Source: Acetobacteraceae bacterium
GTDB taxonomy: Bacteria > Pseudomonadota > Alphaproteobacteria > Acetobacterales > Acetobacteraceae
Reading direction: 5' to 3'
NCBI GenBank assembly: GCA_030041375.1
Contig: JASHOA010000069.1
Coordinates: 62,001-126,000 of the forward strand
DNA: 64,000 nucleotides
The notes beneath the pieces were generated by a model. The model had not been told where the DNA came from, ran no database searches, and worked only from the letters and a program-made list of their open reading frames with translations. Position 1 is the first letter of the stretch, and the number at the start of each line of letters is the position of its first letter. This document shows positions 8,481 through 17,878 of this stretch, one piece after another. Both the position numbers and the translations under genes were made by a program.

Positions 8481-9047
8481 CTAATAGGGTTCATTGCGAA
8501 ATACCGCCGTTGCCTGCAGCAGCCGGCTATTGCCGGCCATGTTCGCGAGTGTGAACCCGAGCGGCCCGGTCATCACCGGCAGCTCATAGAACACCTGGAC
8601 CAGGACGATATCACCCGGCCCGCCCACGCTGTAGTTCATGGCGGCCTGATTGAATTTGCCGTTTTGCAGCGGACTCTCCATCGTCATCGAGCTGAACGAG
8701 GAGAACGTCTGCACATTCACATCGATATCCTTGCAGGCCAGCACGGGTGTCGCGTTGTTGCAGACGTCGGCCAGGAACTGCGCCGCGGTCAACCCACCCA
8801 TCTGGGCCTGTCCGGTCATGATCAGGCGCGCCGTCTCGGTGGTCGCCGTCTGCAAAACCTGCTGCGAGATGAACACGAGGCCGGTCTCCAGGATCGCGAT
8901 GAGCAGTGCGAACAACGGAACCGCGATGAACGCGAACTCCAGCGCCGTGGAGCTTCTCTCGCAGCAGAACAGGCCGGCCTCTTTCCGGCGGAGCCTCGCC
9001 GCCGGCAGGAGGGATGCCACGCGCCGCAGCAGGAGCAGGATGACCAT
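8481..9047 (-). CDS. TadE/TadG-like pilus assembly protein
   Basis: This second TadE-like protein has 188 residues. A short basic N-terminus precedes the membrane helix STALEFAFIAVPLFALLIAI with the conserved Glu. A periplasmic part with three cysteines follows (CNN...CKD). The chosen ATG at 9047 gives MVILLLLRRVASLL and lies five bases past the stop of the VWA gene, so the two are tightly coupled. A longer frame upstream overlaps the VWA gene and has no coding character. Confidence 0.85.
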   Translation of the reverse strand: MVILLLLRRVASLLPAARLRRKEAGLFCCERSSTALEFAFIAVPLFALLIAILETGLVFISQQVLQTATTETARLIMTGQAQMGGLTAAQFLADVCNNATPVLACKDIDVNVQTFSSFSSMTMESPLQNGKFNQAAMNYSVGGPGDIVLVQVFYELPVMTGPLGFTLANMAGNSRLLQATAVFRNEPY

Positions 9048-9051
9048 GGCT

Positions 9052-10338
9052 CTATCGCGAGAGATAGGCGGACTGCACCGCCAACTGGAACAAGGCCGCC
9101 ATCGCCGCCGAGATGTCGCCGCCCGTCTCGACCTCGAAATAGAGCCCGGGGGAGGCACATGCCTCCAGCGTCGGCCCGATCGTGGACTGGAACGGCGCAA
9201 TATTGGCATTGTAGAAGCTGTTGGTGGGCAGCGGCAGGTACTCCGTGTACAGCACGGCAATGCGAATGCCGCGGTTCTTGATGGTCGAGCACAGCGCCGT
9301 GTTGATGACCGACATCTGCCTCCCGCCATTGACCGTTTCGTCCTCAACACCGTCGGTCACCAGGAACAGCACCTCCTGCGGCGTGTCGCCGGCGATATTG
9401 GTGCCGCTTCCCGGGTTGGGCATGATCGCGTTGATGCCGTTCATTGCTGTATCATAATTAGTATCCTCGTCGTCGTTGTCGTCGTACGCGGTCAGCCAGT
9501 TGTTGGAATAGACCTCGAGCTGCTGGATGTTGGCGGCCTCCGAGTCTACGGTGCTGAGATCCGAGGTCAGGGTGCCGATCGTGTTCAACGCGATATCGAA
9601 CGTATAGACGGCCATGCGATAGACGGCGTTGTACTCGGCCTCGGTCTGCTGCGCCGTCGTCGTCAGGTTCTCGGCCGCCAGCCTGAGATTGTCGATGCGC
9701 AGCGTGACGTCGAGACTCTGCGCCAGGGCATAATTGTCTTCGCCGTTGGGATTGCCGAGATCGTCGGCGGCGGGATCCTGCTCGTGGCAACCGAAGGCAC
9801 AGCCCCCTTGGGCGGAAGTATGCGAAACCATCGTGTCGATGCCGGTTTGCGTCGCGGCAATCGCCATCGAAGGCGACGAGTCGAGCAGCAGGTAGAAATC
9901 GATGTTCGGCGCCTGCCCGGCGGTGGCCGAGGAACTTCCCGAGAGCGCGATGGTATTTCCCCCGAAGATGTTCGGGAAATTGTCCACCGACATCGCCTTG
10001 TAGCTGACCGTGACCGTGCGTTCGTTGCCGTTGGTCGAAATCGAGACCGAGAGATTGTTCGGATCATAGGTTACGCCGGCGAGCGCCCCGGCCTGGGCGT
10101 TGAACGTATCGACAGCCGCCGTGGTCGCATCGTCGGTGCTCTCGGCCATCATCGTCGGCGTGACCGCCGCCAGAGCGGCCGCATCGGCGAAGGTGTTCAA
10201 TCGCGATTGGCGAAATGCGGCCATGCCGTAGTTGATGCCCATGCCGGTGAGAAAGATCATCGGCACCGCAGCCAGCACCAGAATAACCGCCACACTAGCC
10301 CTTGATTCCTGACCAAGGCGACGGAGGAGGGAGAGCAT
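9052..10338 (-). CDS. TadG-like protein with von Willebrand A domain
   Basis: TadG proteins are membrane-anchored, surface- or periplasm-facing parts of the Tad pilus machine. The 428 residues start with a basic stretch and a membrane helix (residues about 15-37), with the conserved Flp/TadG region ADAAALAA. A VWA domain follows, whose metal-ion site begins DSSPSMA near residue 153 and continues with the TDG of VTDGVED. A large insertion between these is rich in Asp/Asn and holds a small cysteine cluster (CAFGCH). It is first of three tad-like genes. A near match to the CtrA site lies about 50 bases upstream. Confidence 0.88.
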   Translation of the reverse strand: MLSLLRRLGQESRASVAVILVLAAVPMIFLTGMGINYGMAAFRQSRLNTFADAAALAAVTPTMMAESTDDATTAAVDTFNAQAGALAGVTYDPNNLSVSISTNGNERTVTVSYKAMSVDNFPNIFGGNTIALSGSSSATAGQAPNIDFYLLLDSSPSMAIAATQTGIDTMVSHTSAQGGCAFGCHEQDPAADDLGNPNGEDNYALAQSLDVTLRIDNLRLAAENLTTTAQQTEAEYNAVYRMAVYTFDIALNTIGTLTSDLSTVDSEAANIQQLEVYSNNWLTAYDDNDDEDTNYDTAMNGINAIMPNPGSGTNIAGDTPQEVLFLVTDGVEDETVNGGRQMSVINTALCSTIKNRGIRIAVLYTEYLPLPTNSFYNANIAPFQSTIGPTLEACASPGLYFEVETGGDISAAMAALFQLAVQSAYLSR

Positions 10339-10388
10339 CGAACCGCACCGACAGCCATCAACGTGAAGTCAAGCTGCCGTGGAGAAAA

Positions 10389-10403
10389 TTACTTTCGCGT
10401 TAA
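10389..10403 (-). promoter_or_regulatory. Possible CtrA-type site upstream of the tad-like genes
   Basis: On the minus strand TTAACGCGAAAGTAA fits the alphaproteobacterial CtrA consensus TTAA-N7-TTAA with one mismatch. CtrA is known to control pilus genes in related bacteria. One degenerate match upstream of one gene is weak evidence. Confidence 0.25.
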
Positions 10404-10526
10404 AGGACCGTTGACGAAAGCGTGCTTCGACCACGCTGCCATCTCACTCCGCATGGCAGAGGCCGAATCCGATCGTGCCAATGGCCGAGAGCGCCACGCG
10501 GATTCTCCCCTCTCCCTCCGGGCCGG

Positions 10527-10551
10527 GCTCCGGCCGTACTGCGGCCGGAGC
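10527..10551. terminator. Ten-base-pair hairpin between the duplicated-protein gene and the tad-like genes
   Basis: GCTCCGGCCG and CGGCCGGAGC form a perfect ten-pair stem around TACTG. It stands just past the end of the minus-strand gene 10572-11369. There is no T run, so it may act as a transcript end or a barrier rather than a classical terminator. Confidence 0.4.
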
Positions 10552-10571
10552 ACCGGAGGGGACGGCGGAGG

Positions 10572-11369
10572 TCAGGCGGCGTGCGCTGCGGCGAGCGTGA
10601 CCGTCGCCCCCGCCGGGTGAGTGTCGATGGCGACCGGCGCGACACTGCCCCCCGGGGCAGTACCCGCAACATACTGGTTGAAAAGCGATACGCTGAGAGG
10701 ATGCGGGTGCTCCAGGAAATCGGCGATCCCTGCCCCAACCCGGAGCGATTGCGAGATCAGCCCCTGGCCCTCGACAGGGGTCAGAACCTGGCCTTCGAGG
10801 TGATCGAGGGCCGCCGTGGCGCCGCTCACCGCACCGTTGATCAGTTGTGCTGCCGCCGGCGTGTAGAGGTTGTGCGCGATCAGGAAATCGGTGATCCTGG
10901 CACCGGCTGCTGTCACGCTGGAAATCAGCACCCCGCCTTGAGTCGGGCTGAGCACCGCGTTCTCGGCATGCTCGACGGCAAGCGTAAAGTCGCGATAGCC
11001 CTTGAGCACCGGGGCGACCGGAGTCTGCGGAATAACATGGGCGGCCAATGCATCGCCGATGCGCAGGCTCTGCGAGATCAGGCCCTGGCCTTCCGCACTG
11101 GTCAAGGTCTGGTTTTCGAGATGCGTCACCGCCGCAGTAAAGCCGGCGTTGGCCTCAACGATCAGCGCCGCTCTCGCGGGCGTCAACTGCCCATGCGCGT
11201 CGAGGAAAGCGCCAATCGCGCCGCTCACCTGCTCGGCCGCCGCGATCAGCGAGGCGCCTTGCGTCGGGGTCAGTACCGCACCCTCGAGATGCTGAACGGC
11301 CAGACTCAGTTTCCGATAGGCGGTCAGAACCTCCGACAGAATTCCTCCCGTCGACGCGGCATCGGCCAT
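10572..11369 (-). CDS. Unrecognised helical protein built of two ~120-residue repeats
   Basis: No family is recognised. The 265-residue protein is made of two similar halves. Each half starts with an LxPTQGxxLI motif (LTPTQGASLI, LSPTQGGVLI). Each later carries EGQGLISQSLR followed by IG or VG, and a HLE or HAE element. The composition is Ala/Leu-rich and predicted mainly helical; there are no cysteines, no signal peptide and no membrane segment. The ATG at 11369 is chosen because AAGGAGAACGACC stands directly before it. It lies upstream of the tad-like genes on the same strand but is separated from them by 230 bases and a hairpin. A structural or surface-layer role is possible; nothing in the sequence proves one. 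Confidence 0.7.
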   Translation of the reverse strand: MADAASTGGILSEVLTAYRKLSLAVQHLEGAVLTPTQGASLIAAAEQVSGAIGAFLDAHGQLTPARAALIVEANAGFTAAVTHLENQTLTSAEGQGLISQSLRIGDALAAHVIPQTPVAPVLKGYRDFTLAVEHAENAVLSPTQGGVLISSVTAAGARITDFLIAHNLYTPAAAQLINGAVSGATAALDHLEGQVLTPVEGQGLISQSLRVGAGIADFLEHPHPLSVSLFNQYVAGTAPGGSVAPVAIDTHPAGATVTLAAAHAA

Positions 11370-11875
11370 GGTCGTTCTCCTTCCCCAAGGCAGCCGTATG
11401 AGTGCAGCCGTATGAATCCGGCATGTCGTCAAATTACGGGATATTAACGGCTGCTTGAAGCGGCGATTCCGTGACGGAAAGATAACAGGCTGAGCCGGGC
11501 ATCGGTTGCTGCGCTCCGGCCCATCGCCAGGCCTGCCAGGCGAAGCACCGAAGCTATTTGAGGCGCTTGAAGAAGCTCACATTTTTCCCTCACGAACGGG
11601 AACTCTTCCCGCACCGTAACCTTCTCCCGCCTTCCCGGCCAAGGAAGCGCCCGTTCGTTCGCAAATGGGAGAGGGTCACGGACAAGAACGGCTCGTTCCG
11701 GATGCACCGGCACCCCGCATCGCCTGCTGTGCCCCGACAGAGACAGGGCATCGATCCCTGCAAAGCATCCGGCTCAGACGCCGGCAGGCGGCCGGCGAGA
11801 GCGGGGGCAACGGCTCGCCGTCAGGTGTGCTTCCTGCCGCTGGCCAGCCCGACCCTCCCCTCGCGGCTGCCGGAT
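11370..11875. other. Intergenic stretch with no supported gene
   Basis: It lies between the two minus-strand genes. Short inverted repeats are visible, such as GGGAA/TTCCC near 11600 and ACCTTCTCCC against GGGAGAGGGT some 40 bases apart. No protein-like reading frame and no dispersed-family repeat is present. Confidence 0.5.
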
Positions 11876-14800
11876 TCAGACCGCCGCGCGGCGCCGGCCG
11901 GCGCCAAGCTGCTGCTCGACCAGCCGCGCATAGACGCCGCGGCGCAGCAGGAGTTCGGCATGGGTGCCGGATTCGACCAGGCGGCCCGCTTCGAGCACCA
12001 GGATGCGGTCGGCGGCACGGATGGTGGAGAGCCGGTGCGCGATGACGAGCGTGGTGCGCCCCTGCATCAATTCTGCCAGCGCGGCCCGCACTTCGCCCTC
12101 GCTGATCGCATCGAGATGCGAGGTCGCCTCGTCGAGCACCAGCACCGGCGCATCCTTGAGAAAGGCCCGTGCAATCGCAACCCTCTGCCGCTGCCCCCCC
12201 GAGAGCTGCACCCCGCGTTCGCCGACGATCGTGGCAAGCCCGTCGGGCAGCGAAGCGACAAAGGGAGCGAGCGCCGCGTCGGCGAGCGCGCGGGCAAGCT
12301 CTTCCGGCGCAGCGTCCGGACGGGCGAGACGGATATTCGCCTCGAGCGTGTCATTGAAAAGATACGTGTCCTGCGCAACCAGTGCGATCCGTGAACGCAA
12401 GGCATCGAGGCCGAACTGCCTGAGATCCGTCCCGTCGAGCAGAACCGCGCCCGCGCCCGGATCCCAGAAGCGGAGCAGAAGATTGGCGATCGTGCTTTTC
12501 CCGGCCCCCGAGGCGCCGACCAGCGCCGCCGTCATGCCGCGGTCGAGCGTAAAGGAGACGCCATCCAGCGCCGGTGCCCGGCGACCGGGATAGGCAAATC
12601 GAACGGCGGCGAAGCGAACCTCGCTACCCTTGCCCCCACCGCACGCCGATGGCCACGGCTCGCCCGCACCGTCCCGGATCAGGACCGGCTCTCGCGCCAC
12701 CGCCGCGAGGCGGCGCGTGGAGGCAATCGTGTCGGCAAGCTGTCGGCCAACCTCGGCGATCTCCGAAACCGGCAGGAAGGCCGCGACGGCGACCAGGACA
12801 AAGAGCGGCAGCAGGCCCGCGGGAAGCCGCCCACCGCTCACCAGCGCCGCCCCGACTGCCGCCACACCGAGCCCGCCCAGGCTGGTCGCGGCCTCGAGCC
12901 GGGCGGCCTGACGGGCAAGATCGGATAGCAGCAGCAGCCGCACCGCGCCGGCACGCCGGGCGAGTGCCATGAAGCCGGCGCGGCGCGCGGGCAACGCGCG
13001 GAACGAGAGCAGGTCCGAAAGCCCCTGGATCGTTTCGGTTGCGTGCGCCGAGAGTGCGCCCAAGGCCGCCCGCACCTCGGCCCCAAGACGATCGATGCGC
13101 GCCCGGCCGACGAACGGGGAAAGCACGGCATAGGCAAGAAAAGGGAGAAGAACGAGGGCCAACGGCCAGCCAAACCAGAACAGCAACCCGAGAACGCTGA
13201 GCGGCACCAGAATGGCAACGACCGCAGGGGCCACGGTGTGCGCGTAGAAATACTCGATCGTCTCGACATCCGAAGTGGCAAGCTCTGTCAGATCACCGGA
13301 GCTCCGCTGCATGAGATAAGCCGGCGCCAGCCGATCCAGGATGGCAAAGAGGCGAATCCGCATCTCGGCGAGCAGGCGATAGGCCATGTCGTGTGCCAGC
13401 CAGGATTCCAGCCAGTGTGAAAGCGCCGAGACGGGAGCAGCGAGAAGCAGGATGGCGATCAGTATCCCGGTCGGCCGATGCGCGCGCACGGCGGCAATGA
13501 CCAGTGCACCGAGCGCGCCGACGCCGATGAAGGCACTGACGCGCAGAATGCCAAGCAGCACGGTAACGGCGAGGCTCCTCTGCCAGGGGCGGATGAATGC
13601 GAGGAGACTGGCGAGGGTCTCGCGCATCCCCATCTGCGCGGCATCGGCATCGATCGCGCGGATCTCGGGCGCGGCGGCGGCCGGGCTGAGGCCAGGCCCG
13701 CCTTCGCCGGCCAGCGCCCCCTCCCCCGCCCCCTCCATGTCCGCCGCGCGCTCCTCTGTCCCCATCAGCCTGGCGTAAAGCCCTTGCCTTCGCATCAGCG
13801 CCGCGTGAGTGCCACTCTCGACGACCCGGCCATGATCCAGCACGAGAATCCGATCCGCACCGATCACGCTCGATAGCCGATGGGCAAGAACGAGCGTCGT
13901 GCGGCCAGCCATCAGTCGCTCCAGCGCCTGCTGAATGTGCGCCTCATTCTCCGCATCGACCGAGGAAAGAGCCTCATCGAGGATCAGAATGGGCGCATCG
14001 AGCAGGAGCGCGCGCGCGATCGCAATGCGCTGCCGCTGCCCGCCGGAGAGCCGGGCACCGCGCTCGCCGATCTCCGTCTCATACCCTTCCGGTAGCGCCG
14101 CGATGAAATCGTGCGCATTCGCCGCCCGGGCGGCAGCCTCGAGCTCCGCGGCAGTCGCCTCCGGCCGGCCAAGCCGGAGATTTTCGGCAATCGTGCCGGC
14201 GAACAGCACCGCATCCTGGGCGACCACCGCGATCGCCGCCCGCAGCCCATCCGGGTCGAGTGTCCGGAGATCGGCCCCGCCCAGCCGGATTTCTCCCTCC
14301 CCTGGCGCATATTCGCCGAGCAGCAGGCGGACGATCGAGGATTTGCCCGCTCCGCTCGGCCCGACGATGCCGATGCGCTCGCCGGCAGCAGCCGTGAACG
14401 AAAGACCGTCCAGCGTCGCACCGCGGCTGCCGGGATAGGAAAAGCGCACACGAGCGAACACGATCGACGGCGCAAGGTCACGCACAGGGGCGTGGCCGGC
14501 ACGCGGCAACAACGGCCGCGCTTCCAGGAGTGCCAGAATCGGCTCGGCGGCCGACTGGCCGAGCAAACCCGAGTGCAGAAGAAAACGCAGATCGCGCAAC
14601 GGGCGGAATATTTCCGTCCCCGCCATCAGCACGATGAGCAACGCCGCCAGGCTCATCTCGCCATGCGTCACCCGCCAGGCGCCCAGCGCGACCGCAGCCG
14701 CAGCGCCCAGCGCGATGCCGAGATCGGTGATGGCACGGGTGAAGACACTGCTGGCAAGCACCCAGAACGTGTTGTCTGCAAGCGCGTGCGCGCGCGCCGC

Positions 14801-15463
14801 CAGCCGCGCGGCGAATGGGCGGCTCTGGCCGAAGGCCTTGAGCGTCGGCAGGCCTTGCACGGCGTCCAGGAAATCCTCCCCGAAGGATTTGAGCGCAGCC
14901 GCGCGCCCGAGGCTCGCCCGCCGCTCGCGCATGTGCACCGCCATCGGGCCGATCAAAGCCGTGAACGCGCCGGCCAGCAGCACGGCCGCCACCGGTAGAT
15001 CCCAGTGCGCGGCAAAGGCGAAAATCGCGAACGGCGCAACCGCGGCAACCGCAAGCTGAGGCAGATACTGCCCGAACCACGTCTGGAGCTGTTCGACACC
15101 ATCGATCAGTGACAGCATGATCCCGCCCGAGCGGCGGGTTGCGAACCACGCAGGACCGAGTTCGGCAATCCGGTCGAACAGCCGGCCCCGCAGCCTTTCC
15201 TGGACGCGGACCGAAGCCCCGTGGGCCAGGCGGGCGCGCGCTTCCTCGAGGAGCGCACGCAACACGATCATCGCGGCGGTAGCGGCGGCCAGCGCAACCG
15301 CAGCTCGTAACGTTCCGCCCTGCAGCACGAGTGCCAGGAACTCGCCAAGAAAGGCGAACCGGGCGATGCCCGCGGCGAGCGCGACGAGGCCGAGCACGAC
15401 GGCAAGTGCCAGCCTGGCGCGGACGCCACGTGTCAGTTGCCAGAGACGACCGTCAAAATACAT
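11876..15463 (-). CDS. CydDC-type ABC exporter with both halves fused in one 1,195-residue protein
   Basis: The two half-transporters that are normally separate CydD and CydC (thiol reductant exporters needed for cytochrome assembly) are joined in one chain. Half one has a six-helix membrane domain, the CydD-like run GLPTLKAFGQS, Walker A GPSGAGKSS near residue 371, LSGGQRQR and LILDEALSS. A Gly/Ala-rich linker near 560-590 leads to half two, with a second membrane domain, GASGAGKST near 986, LSGGQRQR and LVLDEATS. Both ATP sites look intact. A heterodimeric drug or lipid exporter fused the same way is the alternative, since no cydAB oxidase genes are nearby. The gene stands alone, with spacers on both sides. 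Confidence 0.75.
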   Translation of the reverse strand: MYFDGRLWQLTRGVRARLALAVVLGLVALAAGIARFAFLGEFLALVLQGGTLRAAVALAAATAAMIVLRALLEEARARLAHGASVRVQERLRGRLFDRIAELGPAWFATRRSGGIMLSLIDGVEQLQTWFGQYLPQLAVAAVAPFAIFAFAAHWDLPVAAVLLAGAFTALIGPMAVHMRERRASLGRAAALKSFGEDFLDAVQGLPTLKAFGQSRPFAARLAARAHALADNTFWVLASSVFTRAITDLGIALGAAAAVALGAWRVTHGEMSLAALLIVLMAGTEIFRPLRDLRFLLHSGLLGQSAAEPILALLEARPLLPRAGHAPVRDLAPSIVFARVRFSYPGSRGATLDGLSFTAAAGERIGIVGPSGAGKSSIVRLLLGEYAPGEGEIRLGGADLRTLDPDGLRAAIAVVAQDAVLFAGTIAENLRLGRPEATAAELEAAARAANAHDFIAALPEGYETEIGERGARLSGGQRQRIAIARALLLDAPILILDEALSSVDAENEAHIQQALERLMAGRTTLVLAHRLSSVIGADRILVLDHGRVVESGTHAALMRRQGLYARLMGTEERAADMEGAGEGALAGEGGPGLSPAAAAPEIRAIDADAAQMGMRETLASLLAFIRPWQRSLAVTVLLGILRVSAFIGVGALGALVIAAVRAHRPTGILIAILLLAAPVSALSHWLESWLAHDMAYRLLAEMRIRLFAILDRLAPAYLMQRSSGDLTELATSDVETIEYFYAHTVAPAVVAILVPLSVLGLLFWFGWPLALVLLPFLAYAVLSPFVGRARIDRLGAEVRAALGALSAHATETIQGLSDLLSFRALPARRAGFMALARRAGAVRLLLLSDLARQAARLEAATSLGGLGVAAVGAALVSGGRLPAGLLPLFVLVAVAAFLPVSEIAEVGRQLADTIASTRRLAAVAREPVLIRDGAGEPWPSACGGGKGSEVRFAAVRFAYPGRRAPALDGVSFTLDRGMTAALVGASGAGKSTIANLLLRFWDPGAGAVLLDGTDLRQFGLDALRSRIALVAQDTYLFNDTLEANIRLARPDAAPEELARALADAALAPFVASLPDGLATIVGERGVQLSGGQRQRVAIARAFLKDAPVLVLDEATSHLDAISEGEVRAALAELMQGRTTLVIAHRLSTIRAADRILVLEAGRLVESGTHAELLLRRGVYARLVEQQLGAGRRRAAV

Positions 15464-15629
15464 GCGGGCCGATCGGGTCAGGACTTCGCAGAACGATCAT
15501 CGGGCATGCCGACGCCGTTGGGAACCGCAGGTGACGGCGAGCCTCGCCGCCAGCAGCGGGCCGCCGACCCTCCCTTGTCCCTTGCCAACCAGCCGTTAGC
15601 CTCTGCCGGCAGTGCGGGAGGCCATCCTC

Positions 15630-16505
15630 ATGAACACCACGTTCGAGTTCGGCGAGATCACGGTCAGCCGCATTCTCGAACAGCAGCAGCCGCTGTTCGA
15701 CGCCTTCACGTTCTTCCCCACTCTGACCCCCGAACTGCTGGCGGAAAACCGCTCCTGGCTCGAGCCCGAGGCGTTCGAGCCCGGGACCTCCAAGGTTGTT
15801 CTCGCGGTGCAATCCTACCTCGTTCGCACGCCGCACCACACGATCCTGGTGGATAGTTGCGTCGGCAACGACAAGCCGCGGCCGGAGCGTCCGTTCTGGC
15901 ACATGCTGAAGGGCGAGAGCTTCATGCAGAACCTGAAGGCCGCCGGCGTTGCGCCTCAGGATATCGACATCGTGATGTGCACCCATCTGCATGTCGATCA
16001 TGTCGGCTGGAACACACGGCTCGAGAACGGCCGCTGGGTGCCGACCTTCCCCAACGCGCGCTACCTTTTCTCAGAGCGAGAGCTGGCCCACTGGACGGCC
16101 CTGCACGCCCGCGAGCCGATCGGCTGCATTGCCGACAGCGTGCTTCCCATCCTCGACGCCAGGCAGGCGGATCTCGTGCGCAGCGACTACGCGCTCGACG
16201 ATCATGTCCGGCTGATGCCGACCCCGGGCCACACGCCCGACCATTTCGCGGTGGCGCTCGGCCGTGGCCGCGATCTCGCCGCGCTCACCGGTGATCTGAT
16301 CCATTCCCCCCTGCAAGCGCGTTACCCGCAGATTTCCATGCGCGTGGACTTCGATCCGAATCAGGCTGCCGCCACTCGCCGCGGTTTCCTCGAGCGCTAC
16401 TGCGACACGGAAACGCTCTGCTGCACGGTGCATTTCCCGAGCCCCTCCAGCGGGCGCATCACGCGCTGGGGCGACGGTTTCCGTTGCACTCCCGTCGCGT
16501 CTTGA
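15630..16505 (+). CDS. MBL-fold metallo-hydrolase
   Basis: This 291-residue metallo-beta-lactamase-fold hydrolase has the zinc motif THLHVDHVGWNT near residue 122. A later metal ligand sits in MPTPGHTPDHFAVAL and an acidic ligand in LTGDLIHSP. The order and spacing are those of the lactonase-like branch that includes quorum-quenching lactonases, but the substrate cannot be named. ATG 15630 is preferred over GTG 15612 because GGGAGG lies nine bases upstream of it. Fourteen bases after the stop begins a family A repeat, which separates this gene from the convergent flavin monooxygenase gene. Confidence 0.85.
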   Translation: MNTTFEFGEITVSRILEQQQPLFDAFTFFPTLTPELLAENRSWLEPEAFEPGTSKVVLAVQSYLVRTPHHTILVDSCVGNDKPRPERPFWHMLKGESFMQNLKAAGVAPQDIDIVMCTHLHVDHVGWNTRLENGRWVPTFPNARYLFSERELAHWTALHAREPIGCIADSVLPILDARQADLVRSDYALDDHVRLMPTPGHTPDHFAVALGRGRDLAALTGDLIHSPLQARYPQISMRVDFDPNQAAATRRGFLERYCDTETLCCTVHFPSPSSGRITRWGDGFRCTPVAS

Positions 16506-16518
16506 GGCGAGCTGATCT

Positions 16519-16623
16519 TAGACCCGTGTCGGGCTGACTGTGCAGCCCGACACGGGTCTCGCTCTTTATTCGAGCCCGCGATTCACGCCCTCCGACGATT
16601 CCGCCTCGGGCGATCGCGGGCTA
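16519..16623 (+). repeat. Family A palindromic element, copy A1 (105 bp, subtype I)
   Basis: It begins TAGACCCGTGTCGG and ends CGATCGCGGGCTA. Hairpin 1 is a 17-pair stem (16520-16536 with 16543-16559) with a six-base loop. The spacer is CGCTCTTTATTCG. Hairpin 2 pairs AGCCCGCGAT with ATCGCGGGCT plus an inner CGCCC/GGGCG. It fills the gap between two convergent genes. Its last three bases, CTA, are the TAG stop codon of the minus-strand monooxygenase gene. Confidence 0.95.
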
Positions 16624-17790
16624 GCCGCCGACCGCCGCCTCTGCCGGCACCCCGGCACCGAAAGCCGGCATCACGTCGCGCGCGAACCAGCGAAGCTGAC
16701 GGGCGAACTCCTCCGGCCCCATTCCCTCGGCCCAGTGGATCATGAAGTCCTCGAGCCCCGGATATTTCGCCTCGATCGAGCGGATGCCGGCAATCACTTC
16801 GGCCGGCGTTCCGCAGAACCAGGCCTTCTGCGCCATTCCGTCGGCGAGCGACGGCACCCCCGTCGGTGCGCCGGGCGTGCCCCAGGTGCGGCCCTCCTTA
16901 TCGGCGTAGCGAACGAAGCCGAACGGCGCGAACCACTTGAAGCGCTCGTCGTGCGCCGGCTCGATCATGCGGATCGCCGCCTCGCGGTTTTCCGCCAGGC
17001 ACAGGCCGGCGCCCCAGATCATGTCTTCGCCGAGCTTCTTCTCTCGCCCGTACTGGCGGCACGCCGCCTGATACGCGCGCACCACGTCATCCAGGATCTT
17101 CTCGCCATTCAGCGTCACCATCGCCTTCAGACCGTGCCGCGCCATCAACTCGATCGTGCGGCCGCTCGCGATCGGCATCCAGATCTCGACCGGCAGATGC
17201 TTCGGCCGGGGCACCATCGTGATCTCCGAAAGCCGGTATCCCCGGTAATCCACCGGCGGCGGGCATTCGAAGAATTTTCCCTTGAAGTGAAAAGACTCCT
17301 TGTTGAAGCACGCGAGCAGGAGCTCGAGCCCTTCCTCGAACCAGGCACGATTCTTCTCCGTATCGATCAGCGGCCCGCCGAACGTTTCGACCTCCCGCGT
17401 GTGATAGCCGCGACCCACCCCCATGATGATGCGCCCATCCGTCACGATGTCGGCCATCGCGTAGTCCTCCGCCAGGCGGATCGGATGCCACATCGGCAGC
17501 ACATTGAAGGCACAGCCGAATTTGAGGCGGCGCGTCTGCATGGCAAGCCAGAGCCCGAGCTGGACCAGGTTCGGCAGGCACTCATAGCCTTCGCGCTGGA
17601 AATGATGCTCGGCGGTCCAGAGCGCGTAGAAGCCGCACTCGTCCATGACGCGGGCAATGTCACGGGCATTCCAGAGTGCCTCGGACAGCCGCTCGTTCGG
17701 ATAGCGCCGTTCGTTTGCCGGCGTGCCGTTGCGCCCCACATTGTCAAGCGCGATCTGGCCCACATAAAGGACGTGGAATCGCTTGATCAT
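16621..17790 (-). CDS. LLM-class flavin-dependent monooxygenase (luciferase-like)
   Basis: This is a bacterial luciferase-fold oxidoreductase using reduced flavin to oxygenate an organic substrate. The 389 residues show the family features: an N-terminal barrel strand FHVLYVGQIAL, FYALWTAEHHF near residue 50, GVGRGYHTREVETFG near 120, and ARHGLKAMV in the second half. The ATG at 17790 is chosen because it begins MIKRFHVLYVG and has a GGGGGGAAG run upstream. The gene heads a leftward pair away from the plus-strand DOPA-dioxygenase-family gene. Its stop codon is formed by the end of repeat A1. The substrate is unknown. Confidence 0.87.
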   Translation of the reverse strand: MIKRFHVLYVGQIALDNVGRNGTPANERRYPNERLSEALWNARDIARVMDECGFYALWTAEHHFQREGYECLPNLVQLGLWLAMQTRRLKFGCAFNVLPMWHPIRLAEDYAMADIVTDGRIIMGVGRGYHTREVETFGGPLIDTEKNRAWFEEGLELLLACFNKESFHFKGKFFECPPPVDYRGYRLSEITMVPRPKHLPVEIWMPIASGRTIELMARHGLKAMVTLNGEKILDDVVRAYQAACRQYGREKKLGEDMIWGAGLCLAENREAAIRMIEPAHDERFKWFAPFGFVRYADKEGRTWGTPGAPTGVPSLADGMAQKAWFCGTPAEVIAGIRSIEAKYPGLEDFMIHWAEGMGPEEFARQLRWFARDVMPAFGAGVPAEAAVGG

Positions 17791-17878
17791 GGCGTGCTTC
17801 CCCCCGGAGCGCCCCGGGACTATGCCATCCCCTGCACCCGCCCGCCAACCCGCCGAGGGAAGCTCGCAAGGGGAACAC

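Noticed and set aside
7644-10305. Two long plus-strand frames (545 and 551 codons) opposite the TadE/TadG-like genes
   Set aside because: The minus-strand genes have TadE, TadG and VWA signatures; the plus-strand translations are Arg/His/Asp-rich shadows.
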